This document shows positions 8,435 through 16,133 of a DNA stretch of 64,000 bases, piece after piece; position 1 is the first letter of the stretch, and every line of letters begins with the position of its first letter. The stretch is from CAZLFA01 sp964558665 (GTDB lineage: Bacteria > Desulfobacterota > Syntrophia > Syntrophales > PHBD01). A program made the translations under genes and the position numbers. The notes beneath the pieces are model-generated. The model had not been told where the DNA came from, made no database searches, and saw nothing but the letters and a program-made list of their open reading frames with translations. The stretch is taken from the NCBI GenBank assembly GCA_964558665.1, contig CAZLFA010000004.1:1-64000 (forward strand), given 5' to 3'.

Positions 8435-9282
8435 GCGAAGGACAGGATCTGATTGTCCGCAATATGACTCAGGACGAATGCCGGCTTGCTGTTGAGTGGG
8501 CTGCCCGGGAAGGCTGGAATCCGGGCATGAAAGATGCTGAATGCTTTTATGCAGCCGATCCCAAGGGGTTTTTCATTGCCTTGCTGAATGGTGAACCCGC
8601 AGGCTGTTTGTCGGCGGTAGCCTATGATGACCATTTTGGCTTTGCCGGGCTTTACATGGTAAAAGAGGAAATGCGGCATCAAGGAATCGGTCATAAGCTG
8701 ATCGAACAGGCGTCAGCTTATATGGGTAGCCGCACTGTCGGCAATGATGCTGTCGTTACCCAGCAGGAGACTTACAGGAAATATGGCTTCCAACTCGCTT
8801 ACCGCAATATTCGCTATTGCGGGATTGCTTCTTCTGCGGTGATGCATGATCCGGAAATACAGGATCTTCGTGATATGCCTTTCAGCAGGTTGGCGGCTTA
8901 CGACCGTGTGATGTTTCCGGCTGAACGCACGGCTTTTCTGAGGTGCTGGATCGGACAGAATGAAGGGGCGGCTTTAGGGTGCATGAAGCATGGAAAGCTT
9001 TCCGGCTATGGGGTGATCCGGAAATGCAGAAGAGGTTATAAGATAGGGCCTCTGTTTGCGGACGATGAAGAAATCGCGGATAGATTATTCCGGTCTCTTA
9101 CCGGAAAAATTCGCGGGGATGAATTTTTCTTTGATATTCCGGAACCTAATCCGGGAGCCAGGGCGCTGATTCAGCGCTATGGGATGAATATGGTTTTTGA
9201 AACCGCCCGCATGTATTCAGGACCGGTTCCTTCTCTGCCCCTGGAAAAGATATTCGGGGTGACAAGCTTTGAGTTGGGATAA
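8431..9282 (+). CDS. Two-domain GNAT-family N-acetyltransferase
   Basis: A 283-residue protein. Residues about 5-130 form a GNAT domain, with the acetyl-CoA pyrophosphate loop around EEMRHQGIGHKLIEQA and the terminal YRKYGF motif. Residues about 145-275 resemble the second domain of YitH-like acetyltransferases (Acetyltransf_18), with YGVIRKCRRGYKIGPL and a closing segment near GARALIQRYGM. The substrate is unknown. It begins inside the stop codon of the preceding small gene and ends shortly before the convergent hemW. Confidence 0.88.
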   Translation: MSEGQDLIVRNMTQDECRLAVEWAAREGWNPGMKDAECFYAADPKGFFIALLNGEPAGCLSAVAYDDHFGFAGLYMVKEEMRHQGIGHKLIEQASAYMGSRTVGNDAVVTQQETYRKYGFQLAYRNIRYCGIASSAVMHDPEIQDLRDMPFSRLAAYDRVMFPAERTAFLRCWIGQNEGAALGCMKHGKLSGYGVIRKCRRGYKIGPLFADDEEIADRLFRSLTGKIRGDEFFFDIPEPNPGARALIQRYGMNMVFETARMYSGPVPSLPLEKIFGVTSFELG

Positions 9283-9330
9283 GCAATCTCCTGTATTGCC
9301 GCCGTCGAAAATTCATCGGATTTAACGCGA

Positions 9331-10482
9331 TCACAAAAGAACGGCCAGACTATCGGCCAGTGCAAGCCCCATAGTTGTAGGTTTTAAAAATCCATCCTTG
9401 ATTTCAATTATTCCTTCCTCTTTCAGCCTCGCCAGAATTTCTCTCCTGCTTTCCCAATGACCGGCTGAATATCTGTTTTCAAAATCTTTCATATCCAATC
9501 CTCGCCTGGTACGCAGACTCAGGAAGATCTTTTCAAGGCGCAACTGGTCAATGCTGAGAACCTCCGAGGCGGCAACCGGCCTTATGCCTGCCTTGATATT
9601 CCTGATATAAAGGTCAACAGAAGAATGATTCCAGAAACGGCTGCTGCCGTTAAAGGAATGCGCTGCAGCCCCGATACCCGTATAACGGCTGTGATCCCAG
9701 TATTTGCAGTTATGTCGTGACATGAAGGATTCCTCCCGTGCAAAGTTGGATACCTCGTAATGCACGTATCCCGCGTCAGTAAGAAAATCGGATGTCTCCA
9801 GAAAGAAATCACGCTGGATTTCTTCATCAGGCATGTTGATATCTCCATTATTAAGCCATGCCCCCATTCGGGTTTTGGGGTCGATGTTGAGCTGGTAACA
9901 GGAAAGATGATGAAGATTAAAATCCGTTGCCGTCTCCAAACTCTTTTTCCATATCAACATGTCCTGTCCCGGCAGTGCATACATCAGGTCTATGCCGATA
10001 TTCCCGAAACCGGCTTTTTCTGAAGCGTCGATGGCGGCTATGGCCTGTTCGGAACTATGTCTTCTTCCCATCCAGCGAAGTATATCGTTATTGAAGGATT
10101 GAACACCTATGTTGAGGCGATTTATGCCCGCCTTTTTAGCTGAATCCAAGTACTCAGGATTGATATCAGACGGGTTGGCTTCCAGGGTAATTTCAGCGCT
10201 GCTGCTTATGCTGAATGTTTTTATGACACAGGAAAGCAAATTTTCAATCTGTTCAGGAGAAAGGAGGGAAGGGGTTCCGCCGCCGATATAAACGGTATCG
10301 AATCTGCCGTCATCCTCTTCCGCGCGCATGCCCATTTCTCGGCGGACAGCGTCAAGATATGCGTCAATTCCATCAGTTTGGGCAATGGAATAGAAGCTGC
10401 AATATGGGCATTTTGAGACGCAGAACGGTATGTGGATGTAAAGGCCGGGAAGGGAAGGCATGGATTCGTTGCCCATAACCAT
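9331..10482 (-). CDS. hemW: HemW, radical SAM heme chaperone
   Basis: A 383-residue radical SAM protein of the HemW/HemN-like family, long annotated as oxygen-independent coproporphyrinogen oxidase and now linked to heme insertion. The 4Fe-4S motif CVSKCPYC is CX3CX2C near residue 20. YIGGGTPS and the HemW-type C-terminal winged domain follow. It starts 2 nt after the lepA stop, without a clear ribosome site, so translation probably depends on lepA. In-frame ATGs at 10476 and 10461 are alternatives. The lepA-hemW order is common in bacteria. Confidence 0.93.
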   Translation of the reverse strand: MVMGNESMPSLPGLYIHIPFCVSKCPYCSFYSIAQTDGIDAYLDAVRREMGMRAEEDDGRFDTVYIGGGTPSLLSPEQIENLLSCVIKTFSISSSAEITLEANPSDINPEYLDSAKKAGINRLNIGVQSFNNDILRWMGRRHSSEQAIAAIDASEKAGFGNIGIDLMYALPGQDMLIWKKSLETATDFNLHHLSCYQLNIDPKTRMGAWLNNGDINMPDEEIQRDFFLETSDFLTDAGYVHYEVSNFAREESFMSRHNCKYWDHSRYTGIGAAAHSFNGSSRFWNHSSVDLYIRNIKAGIRPVAASEVLSIDQLRLEKIFLSLRTRRGLDMKDFENRYSAGHWESRREILARLKEEGIIEIKDGFLKPTTMGLALADSLAVLL

Positions 10483-10484
10483 TA

Positions 10485-12281
10485 CTAATCGGTATCGGTT
10501 TTAAGAACCGAGAGAAAGGCGCTCTGGGGGATGCTGACAGAGCCGATCATCTTCATCCGTTTTTTGCCTTTCCTTTGCTTCTCGAGCAATTTCCTCTTGC
10601 GTGTTATGTCGCCACCGTAGCATTTCGCCGTGACGTCTTTTCTGAAGGGAGAAATTGTCGTCCGCGATATTATCTCGCCGCCGATTGTCCCTTGTATGGC
10701 TATTTTGAACATCTGGCGGGGGATTTCCTCTTTGAGCCTTTCACAGGCCTGAAGTCCCCTTGATCTTGCCCGCTCGCGGTGCACTATCTGGGAAAGGGCA
10801 TCCACTTTTTCGCCGTTCACAAGGATATCCAGCAGGACAAGATTGCTTTCGCGATAGTCCGTTACATCGTAATCAAAGGATCCATAACCCTGTGTGAGGG
10901 ACTTGAACCGGTCGTAAAAATCATAGATCACCTCGGCAAGGGGCATTTCGTAAGACAGTTCAGCCCTGCCCGGCGCCAGATAGTGGAGGTTCGAGTTAAC
11001 GCCTCTCTTTTCCGTGCACAGCTTCATGACAGCGCCGAGATATCTCTCAGGAAGCATCATCACGGCGCGGATATAAGGTTCTTCCGAGGTGTCGATGGAT
11101 GAAGGGTCGGGGTAGTGGGACGGGTTGTCAACGTCCAGCACGGTTCCATCCTTCAAAGTAAATCTATATTTGACGCTGGGTACGGAAAGAATGATCGAAA
11201 GGTCGTACTCTCTTTCCAGCCTTTCCTGTACAATTTCCAGGTGCAAAAGCCCCAGGAAACCGCAGCGGAATCCCTGTCCGAGAGCCGCCGATGAGTCTTT
11301 CTCGTAGATGAAGGAGGCATCGTTGAGCTTATACTTCTCAAGTGAGATCATAAGATCTTCGTAATCATCGGACGCTATCGGATAGATTGAGGCGAAAACT
11401 ACCGGCTTGACTTCCTTGAATCCGGGTAACGGGGTGTCAGTCGGGTTATTGTCGAGAGTGATTGTGTCACCTGTGAGGACATCCGAGACCGTTTTAACCC
11501 CGGCAATGATATATCCTACATCTCCTGCGGAGAGAGAATCCCGTTTCTGACGGATCAGGAGGAAGTGGCCTACCTCTTCGATACGATAGGTCGAACGGTT
11601 GAACATGAAGCGAATCGTATCGCCGGTTTTAACCTTTCCGGAAAAAACCCGGCAGCTTATTACCGTGCCGCGAAACGAATCGTATTTGGCATCAAAAATC
11701 AGGGCGGCAAGCGGGGCCTGGGGATCACCCTGGGGAGGGGGAATCCTCGCCACTATGGCCTCGAGAATCTCTTCAATACCGATGCCTTCCTTTGCAGAAC
11801 ACTTGATGTGGCTGTCCGGATCCAGTCCCAGTTCCGAATCTATCTGCTCCACAACGCGTTCAACATCTGCAGACGGCAGGTCAATCTTGTTTATTACGGG
11901 TATGACTTCCAGGTTGTTCTCCATGGCAAGATAAAGATTGGCGAGGGTTTGAGCCTGAACTCCCTGGGCGGCATCGATAAGAAGAAGGACCCCTTCGCAG
12001 GATGCCAGGGATCGCGATACCTCATATGTGAAATCGACATGACCGGGTGTGTCGATCAGGTTCAGGATATACTCATTGCCGTCCTTCGCTTTATAGGGCA
12101 GTGAGATGGCCTGACTTTTGATGGTTATTCCACGCTCGCGTTCGATATCCATGTTATCGAGGATCTGATCCTGGAAATTGCGCTCGTCACAGACTCCCGT
12201 ATACTGGATCAGACGGTCCGCCAGTGTGGACTTGCCGTGATCTATGTGGGCAATGATACTGAAATTTCGTATGTGCTGCAT
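10485..12281 (-). CDS. lepA: Elongation factor 4 (LepA)
   Basis: A 598-residue translational GTPase that acts on ribosomes. P-loop AHIDHGKST lies at residues 11-19, with the DTPGHVDF and NKIDLP motifs. The EF-G-like domains II, III and V are followed by the LepA-specific C-terminal domain ending in KKRMKMIGSV. The length is normal. It is the first gene of the lepA-hemW pair. A terminator for adk lies immediately upstream, so its promoter must be very close or be fed by read-through. Confidence 0.98.
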   Translation of the reverse strand: MQHIRNFSIIAHIDHGKSTLADRLIQYTGVCDERNFQDQILDNMDIERERGITIKSQAISLPYKAKDGNEYILNLIDTPGHVDFTYEVSRSLASCEGVLLLIDAAQGVQAQTLANLYLAMENNLEVIPVINKIDLPSADVERVVEQIDSELGLDPDSHIKCSAKEGIGIEEILEAIVARIPPPQGDPQAPLAALIFDAKYDSFRGTVISCRVFSGKVKTGDTIRFMFNRSTYRIEEVGHFLLIRQKRDSLSAGDVGYIIAGVKTVSDVLTGDTITLDNNPTDTPLPGFKEVKPVVFASIYPIASDDYEDLMISLEKYKLNDASFIYEKDSSAALGQGFRCGFLGLLHLEIVQERLEREYDLSIILSVPSVKYRFTLKDGTVLDVDNPSHYPDPSSIDTSEEPYIRAVMMLPERYLGAVMKLCTEKRGVNSNLHYLAPGRAELSYEMPLAEVIYDFYDRFKSLTQGYGSFDYDVTDYRESNLVLLDILVNGEKVDALSQIVHRERARSRGLQACERLKEEIPRQMFKIAIQGTIGGEIISRTTISPFRKDVTAKCYGGDITRKRKLLEKQRKGKKRMKMIGSVSIPQSAFLSVLKTDTD

Positions 12282-12293
12282 ATAATTTTAGAG

Positions 12294-12324
12294 AAAAAGC
12301 CCTCTTATGTTGACGAGGGCTTTT
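12294..12324 (-). terminator. Intrinsic terminator after adk
   Basis: A 10-bp stem (12295-12304 with 12315-12324) and a 10-nt loop. On the minus strand it ends in a T-run. It lies between the adk stop and the lepA start. Confidence 0.85.
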
Positions 12325-12346
12325 AAGTTATTGAACGATTAAATTC

Positions 12347-13021
12347 TTAAGCTAATTTTTTAAGAAGGTCATCGGAGACCTCTTTTACTCCGGGCGTGCC
12401 GTCGACTTCAATTATCTTCACTTTTGATTTGAAATAGTTGACGCCGGCAAGCGTGCCTGTCTTGGTGTCATAATATATGCCATGGCGCTTGTCAATTGCA
12501 GTCTCATCCTGATCATCGGCGCGGGCTGTGAGCGTTTCGCAGCCGCATACGCGGCAAACTGTTTTTCCATCCTTCTCGGCGGGTTTAATGGCATCGATGA
12601 AGATATTATTTGGATGGTTATTGTCGGTCGCGCACAGTCTTCTGCCCATGATTCTCTTCTTGGCGATTTCCCTTGCCAGTACTATTTCGATCACGAAATC
12701 AAGTTCGATATTGGCTTTGTTAAGGGCGTCCCAAAGGGCCTCTGCCTGTGCAAGGTTGCGGGGGAAGCCATCGAGAAGCCAGCCCTTTTTGCAGTCGTCC
12801 TGCTGCAGGCGGGCAAGGATCATGGGGATAGTAATGTCGTCAGGAACGAGTTCGCCTTTGTCGATAAAACCTTTTGCTTTTTTGCCGAGTTCCGTTCCAC
12901 CTTTAATGTTTTCCCTGAAGATGACGCCGGTTTCAATGTGGGGCACACCGTATTTCTTCTGCACGATTGCTCCCTGGGTTCCTTTTCCGCTGCCATTGGG
13001 CCCAAAAATAAGAATGTTCAT
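12347..13021 (-). CDS. adk: Adenylate kinase with cysteine-bearing LID
   Basis: A 224-residue nucleoside monophosphate kinase (ATP + AMP to 2 ADP, cytosol). The P-loop GPNGSGKGTQ spans residues 7-16, DGFPRN about 84-89, and HIETG replaces the common HISTG. The LID is enlarged and holds Cys130, Cys156, Cys159 and Cys161, so it may bind a metal, as some adenylate kinase LIDs do. The spacing is unlike the usual four-cysteine pattern, so metal binding is inference. ACTCCTTTC (minus AAAGGAG) precedes the start. It has its own promoter and terminator. Confidence 0.93.
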   Translation of the reverse strand: MNILIFGPNGSGKGTQGAIVQKKYGVPHIETGVIFRENIKGGTELGKKAKGFIDKGELVPDDITIPMILARLQQDDCKKGWLLDGFPRNLAQAEALWDALNKANIELDFVIEIVLAREIAKKRIMGRRLCATDNNHPNNIFIDAIKPAEKDGKTVCRVCGCETLTARADDQDETAIDKRHGIYYDTKTGTLAGVNYFKSKVKIIEVDGTPGVKEVSDDLLKKLA

Positions 13022-13065
13022 ATCTTTTCACTCCTTTCAAAAGTGCTTTTTTCTAAATCGGCACC

Positions 13066-13094
13066 CTTATAATTGATTGTCGTTTTTTTAGCAA
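13066..13094 (-). promoter_or_regulatory. adk promoter with embedded palindrome
   Basis: Minus-strand TTGCTA (13089-13094), a 17-bp spacer and TATAAG (13066-13071). An 8-bp-arm palindrome, TTGTCGTT (13077-13084) with AACGACAA (13093-13100), overlaps the spacer and the -35 box and could be a repressor site. Confidence 0.5.
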
Positions 13095-13147
13095 CGACAA
13101 AATATGTGCGAATGATTTGCGGCGAACCGCCGCAGAAATCAGTGTCC

Positions 13148-13339
13148 TCAAGCCGTGCTGCAGCTTGAAGATGTGCAGGAATCACAGTTGGATTTGCCGC
13201 CGGCAAAGGCTGACATCAGTTTTTTGATCTTTTTGGAACGGCACTTGGGGCAGGAAACATCAGACAGCGTGTCTGTAGATCTGAAAAGAAACTCAAACTC
13301 GTGACGGCATTTATTGCATTTGAATTCATATATCGGCAT
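13148..13339 (-). CDS. FmdB-type zinc-ribbon protein
   Basis: A 63-residue protein of the FmdB/CxxC_CxxC regulatory family. MPIYEFKCNKC at the start and CPKC about 20 residues later form a CX2C...CX2C zinc ribbon. The C-terminus adds a cysteine-rich tail with NCDSC and SSSC. The start at 13339 follows the conserved MPIYE opening of the family; an ATG three codons earlier is closer to an AAAGG site and is a possible alternative. Function is unclear for the family. It is divergent from the aminotransferase gene. Confidence 0.85.
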   Translation of the reverse strand: MPIYEFKCNKCRHEFEFLFRSTDTLSDVSCPKCRSKKIKKLMSAFAGGKSNCDSCTSSSCSTA

Positions 13340-13436
13340 AATTCGCATTACCTTTTTTGGCTCTAATTTATGGCATGGATGTACAAAAGTCAAGGACCTG
13401 CCGACGATTCAAACTCGTGTCGGTCTTGCAAAAAGA

Positions 13437-13465
13437 TTGACATATCTATACCGATTAAGTAGTTT
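13437..13465 (+). promoter_or_regulatory. Candidate aminotransferase promoter
   Basis: TTGACA at 13437-13442, a 17-bp spacer, then TAGTTT at 13460-13465. It lies 47 bp upstream of the chosen start. Confidence 0.4.
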
Positions 13466-13511
13466 TCATCTAGAAAAGGCTGAAATACAAAATATTGAAA
13501 GGGGCAGATTC

Positions 13512-14693
13512 ATGGCCATATCAACGAAGATTCATGGTTTCATATCTCAATCATCATGGATTAGAAAGATGTTTGAAGAAGGGATAAATTTGAAAAAACA
13601 GTATGGAGACAAGAATGTCTTTGACTTCAGTCTGGGAAATCCCAATGTGCCGCCTCCTGCGCAATTCAAGGAACAATTGCGTTTTGTGTCCGGCCAGGAG
13701 ATCGATGGGATGCATGCCTATATGCCGAATGCCGGCTATCCCGAAACGCGAAGCGCGGTCGCCTCTTATCTGAAAGATATACACAAGCTGCCTCTGGGAG
13801 CTGAACATGTAGTGATGACGTGCGGGGCAGGGGGGGCATTGAACGTCGTATTAAAGACACTGCTCGATCCTGGTGACGAGGTGCTGATCCCGACGCCTTT
13901 CTTTGTAGAATATCGTTTCTACGTTGATAATGCCGGGGGAGTGACCAGGCTGGTAAAAACGAAACCCGACTTTTCTCTGGATATTGATGAAATTGCCGGG
14001 AATATAAACGACAAAACCAAGGTCGTTCTTATCAATTCGCCAAATAACCCGACAGGCAAAGTATACAGTGAAACAGATTTAATGAAACTGGCTTCTGTTC
14101 TGGACGAGAAGAGCAGGTCTTATGGACACACTGTCTATCTTGTTTCGGATGAGCCATACAGCGAGATAGTCTATGATGGTATAAAAGTCCCGAGTGTCTT
14201 TTCCGTTTACAAAAACAGTATCATCGGCACTTCATACTCCAAGAGTCTTTCTCTGCCCGGAGAGAGGATAGGATTTCTGGCTGTTAATCCGGAAATTGAA
14301 AACCTGGAAGATACTCTCGGCGGCATCGTTCTTTGCAACAGGATCCTCGGTTTCGTCAATGCCCCTGCCTTGATGCAAAGAGTTATCGCCGGCCTGCAGG
14401 GAGTACAGGTAAATGTAGCGGAGTATAGACGCAAAAGAGATCTGCTTTGCGACGGACTTTCGTCATGCGGTTATAAAATCAGCAAGCCGGAAGGCGCCTT
14501 TTATCTTTTCCCCCCCACCCCGATTGCGGATGATGTGGAGTTTGTAAAGGTCCTTCAGAAAAAAAGGATTCTAACCGTTCCGGGCAGCGGTTTTGGAGGT
14601 CCGGGGCACTTCCGGATCGCTTACTGCGTGGATGATGAGACGATAATAAATTCGATGGACGGATTCAGGGAAGCACTGAAGGAATGCAGTTAG
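13512..14693 (+). CDS. PLP-dependent class I/II aminotransferase
   Basis: A 393-residue fold-type I aminotransferase. NSPNNPTGKVY and SDEPYSEIVYDG carry the PLP-contacting Asn, Asp and Tyr. The Schiff-base lysine is in SYSKSLSLPGERIG. The C-terminal FRIAYC holds the carboxylate-binding arginine. It resembles aspartate-type aminotransferases, but the substrate cannot be fixed from sequence. The ATG at 13512 is preceded by AAAGGGG; the longer frame to 13314 overlaps fmdB and its promoter and is rejected. It is a single-gene unit with its own promoter and terminator. Confidence 0.92.
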   Translation: MAISTKIHGFISQSSWIRKMFEEGINLKKQYGDKNVFDFSLGNPNVPPPAQFKEQLRFVSGQEIDGMHAYMPNAGYPETRSAVASYLKDIHKLPLGAEHVVMTCGAGGALNVVLKTLLDPGDEVLIPTPFFVEYRFYVDNAGGVTRLVKTKPDFSLDIDEIAGNINDKTKVVLINSPNNPTGKVYSETDLMKLASVLDEKSRSYGHTVYLVSDEPYSEIVYDGIKVPSVFSVYKNSIIGTSYSKSLSLPGERIGFLAVNPEIENLEDTLGGIVLCNRILGFVNAPALMQRVIAGLQGVQVNVAEYRRKRDLLCDGLSSCGYKISKPEGAFYLFPPTPIADDVEFVKVLQKKRILTVPGSGFGGPGHFRIAYCVDDETIINSMDGFREALKECS

Positions 14694-14694
14694 T

Positions 14695-14714
14695 CAGTTT
14701 CCGTCCGGAAACTG
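14695..14714. repeat. Dispersed GTTTCC-type palindrome, copy 2
   Basis: CAGTTTCC-GTCC-GGAAACTG is a perfect 8-bp-arm palindrome starting two bases after the aminotransferase stop codon. Confidence 0.75.
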
Positions 14715-14733
14715 AAAGTTTAAACATCCTGTA

Positions 14734-14747
14734 TTTCCAGATGGAAA
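14734..14747. repeat. Dispersed GTTTCC-type palindrome, copy 3
   Basis: TTTCC-AGAT-GGAAA, 19 bp after copy 2, flanked outside by CTG and CAG. Confidence 0.6.
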
Positions 14748-14778
14748 CCAGTTTGTCGGCCCTGAATCTTTGGAAGAA

Positions 14779-14820
14779 AAAAAGAGCTTCCGACATTGTA
14801 ATACCGAGGAAGCTCTTTTT
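14779..14820. terminator. Bidirectional terminator between aminotransferase and PAS-LuxR genes
   Basis: A perfect 13-bp stem (14779-14791 with 14808-14820) with a 16-nt loop, an A-run before and a T-run after. It serves the two convergent genes. Confidence 0.88.
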
Positions 14821-14840
14821 TATGTTTAAGTGCTATATGC

Positions 14841-15713
14841 TTACTTTAAGGATAGGAGATAAGATCTCAGGTTCGCTTTCTTTTTATTTAATCCCAGTTT
14901 TGTTCGAATATGGTTTCTATGTATGTCTATCGCGCCTTTGGAAACTTTCATCAGCTTGGCAATTTCCTTGGTCGGCTTTCCGTCCCTGATCAGGGCGGCA
15001 ACCTGTATCTCTTTGGGAGTGAAGTTGAGCATCTGAGAAGACAGCGTTCTCAAAAGCGGAGAAACAATTTCATTCAGATTCGATTCAATTATCTCCAGAT
15101 ATGTGCTCTGAATAGTATCCATATCGGTCAGTTTGAGGCGGTTGATATAGGGGACAATCATTTCGCGCACATTTGATAAAACTTTTGTTTCCGATTCCTT
15201 CTTGTCATCCTCCCTCCTCTTGGCCAGAAGCTTCAGGGCTTCGTTCATTTCTTCCAGGCGCATGTTGTTAAGACGCAACTCTTCCTGACTCTTCGTCAGT
15301 GCATCCTCGGCAATTTTTCTCTGGGTCAGGTCATGGGTTATGGCGACGACATGAGATACAATGTCTCCGCCTCCTTTGTATGGATACAAACCCACATCGA
15401 AGAATCCTCTTCCGGTTCCTGGAAAATCAAACCATTCTTCATAACGCACTTCCTTGCCTGAAAAGGATTGATCAAGGTACTTTTTTATGACTTTCTGAAA
15501 CCTTTCCTCTCCCCAGATATCAGCCGCTGTCTTTCCGACGATATCTTCCCTTTTCATATCGTGAGCCACGCAATAAGCATCATTGACAGCCTCATAGATA
15601 TAATTTGAGTTTATGAGTGTCATCATCTCCTTGGCGCTGTTTAAAATGAATTCACTCAGCCCTGCTGCATCTTTCAACAATGCCGATGTGGCTTTGATTT
15701 TATCTTTATCCAT
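14841..15713 (-). CDS. PAS-domain LuxR-type transcriptional regulator
   Basis: A 290-residue cytoplasmic protein. A PAS sensor domain (about 20-130) contains INSNYIYEAVNDAYC and VGKTAADIWGEE and ends in ITHDLTQRKIAEDAL. A helical linker follows (about 135-190), then a LuxR/GerE helix-turn-helix (about 225-285) with LTPKE-like FTPKEIQVAALI and IDIHRNHIRTKLGL. There is no receiver domain, so a signal is probably sensed directly by the PAS domain. GAGGAG lies 8 nt upstream of the ATG. The upstream palindrome at 15810-15829 suggests autoregulation. The ligand and targets are unknown. Confidence 0.9.
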   Translation of the reverse strand: MDKDKIKATSALLKDAAGLSEFILNSAKEMMTLINSNYIYEAVNDAYCVAHDMKREDIVGKTAADIWGEERFQKVIKKYLDQSFSGKEVRYEEWFDFPGTGRGFFDVGLYPYKGGGDIVSHVVAITHDLTQRKIAEDALTKSQEELRLNNMRLEEMNEALKLLAKRREDDKKESETKVLSNVREMIVPYINRLKLTDMDTIQSTYLEIIESNLNEIVSPLLRTLSSQMLNFTPKEIQVAALIRDGKPTKEIAKLMKVSKGAIDIHRNHIRTKLGLNKKKANLRSYLLSLK

Positions 15714-15774
15714 AAAATTGTCTCCTCTTCCAAGAAAAGATCAAAACGCCTGTTTGTGATTGCATGTGTCTAAC

Positions 15775-15780
15775 ATTATA
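15775..15780 (-). promoter_or_regulatory. -10 box of the PAS-LuxR gene
   Basis: A perfect minus-strand TATAAT, about 62 bp upstream of the start codon, with no good -35 box at 16-18 bp. This fits an activator-dependent promoter. Confidence 0.45.
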
Positions 15781-15809
15781 TAATTGCTAATAAATATATA
15801 GCATATACT

Positions 15810-15829
15810 CATATTATGCACATAATATG
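15810..15829. promoter_or_regulatory. Candidate operator palindrome
   Basis: CATATTATG-CA-CATAATATG has perfect 9-bp arms. It is centred roughly 50 bp upstream of the start predicted from the TATAAT box, which is where LuxR-type activators often bind. Confidence 0.5.
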
Positions 15830-15860
15830 CTTTAAAGCAATCTTTTTTTAACGATTAATA

Positions 15861-16133
15861 TCAGTACTTGATTGAGAAGTTACGAAACTCGCCAAGGTAA
15901 GGTTCTTCTATAACTGTTATATCTTTGACATCGGCACCGGGAGGCCCCTGCCTGCACCACTGAAGCATGAGATTTAAATCGCTCTCATCGCCCTCGAAAA
16001 CGGCCTCTACTTTACCGTTGTCAAGATTCCTCACCCATCCGTGAAGCTGATGCAGCCCTGCCGTCTTTCTTGTATAGGCTCGAAAGCAGACTCCCTGCAC
16101 TATACCGGAAATCTGGACCCGGAAACGCTTCAT
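15861..16133 (-). CDS. acyP: Acylphosphatase
   Basis: A 90-residue acylphosphatase that hydrolyses carboxyl-phosphate bonds in the cytosol. GIVQGVCFRAYTRKTA holds the catalytic arginine (residue 18), and GWVRNLDNGKVEAVFEG holds the catalytic asparagine. The usual family residue is V-F/Y before R, here C-F. The start overlaps the ligA stop (ATGA), so it is translated with ligA. Confidence 0.95.
   Translation of the reverse strand: MKRFRVQISGIVQGVCFRAYTRKTAGLHQLHGWVRNLDNGKVEAVFEGDESDLNLMLQWCRQGPPGADVKDITVIEEPYLGEFRNFSIKY

Noticed and set aside
13077..13100. Terminator of fmdB
   Set aside because: The hairpin is not followed by a T-run on the minus strand; it is better read as part of the adk promoter region.
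13314..13511. Longer N-terminus for the aminotransferase
   Set aside because: It overlaps the divergent fmdB gene and its own promoter; the family start and ribosome site fit 13512.
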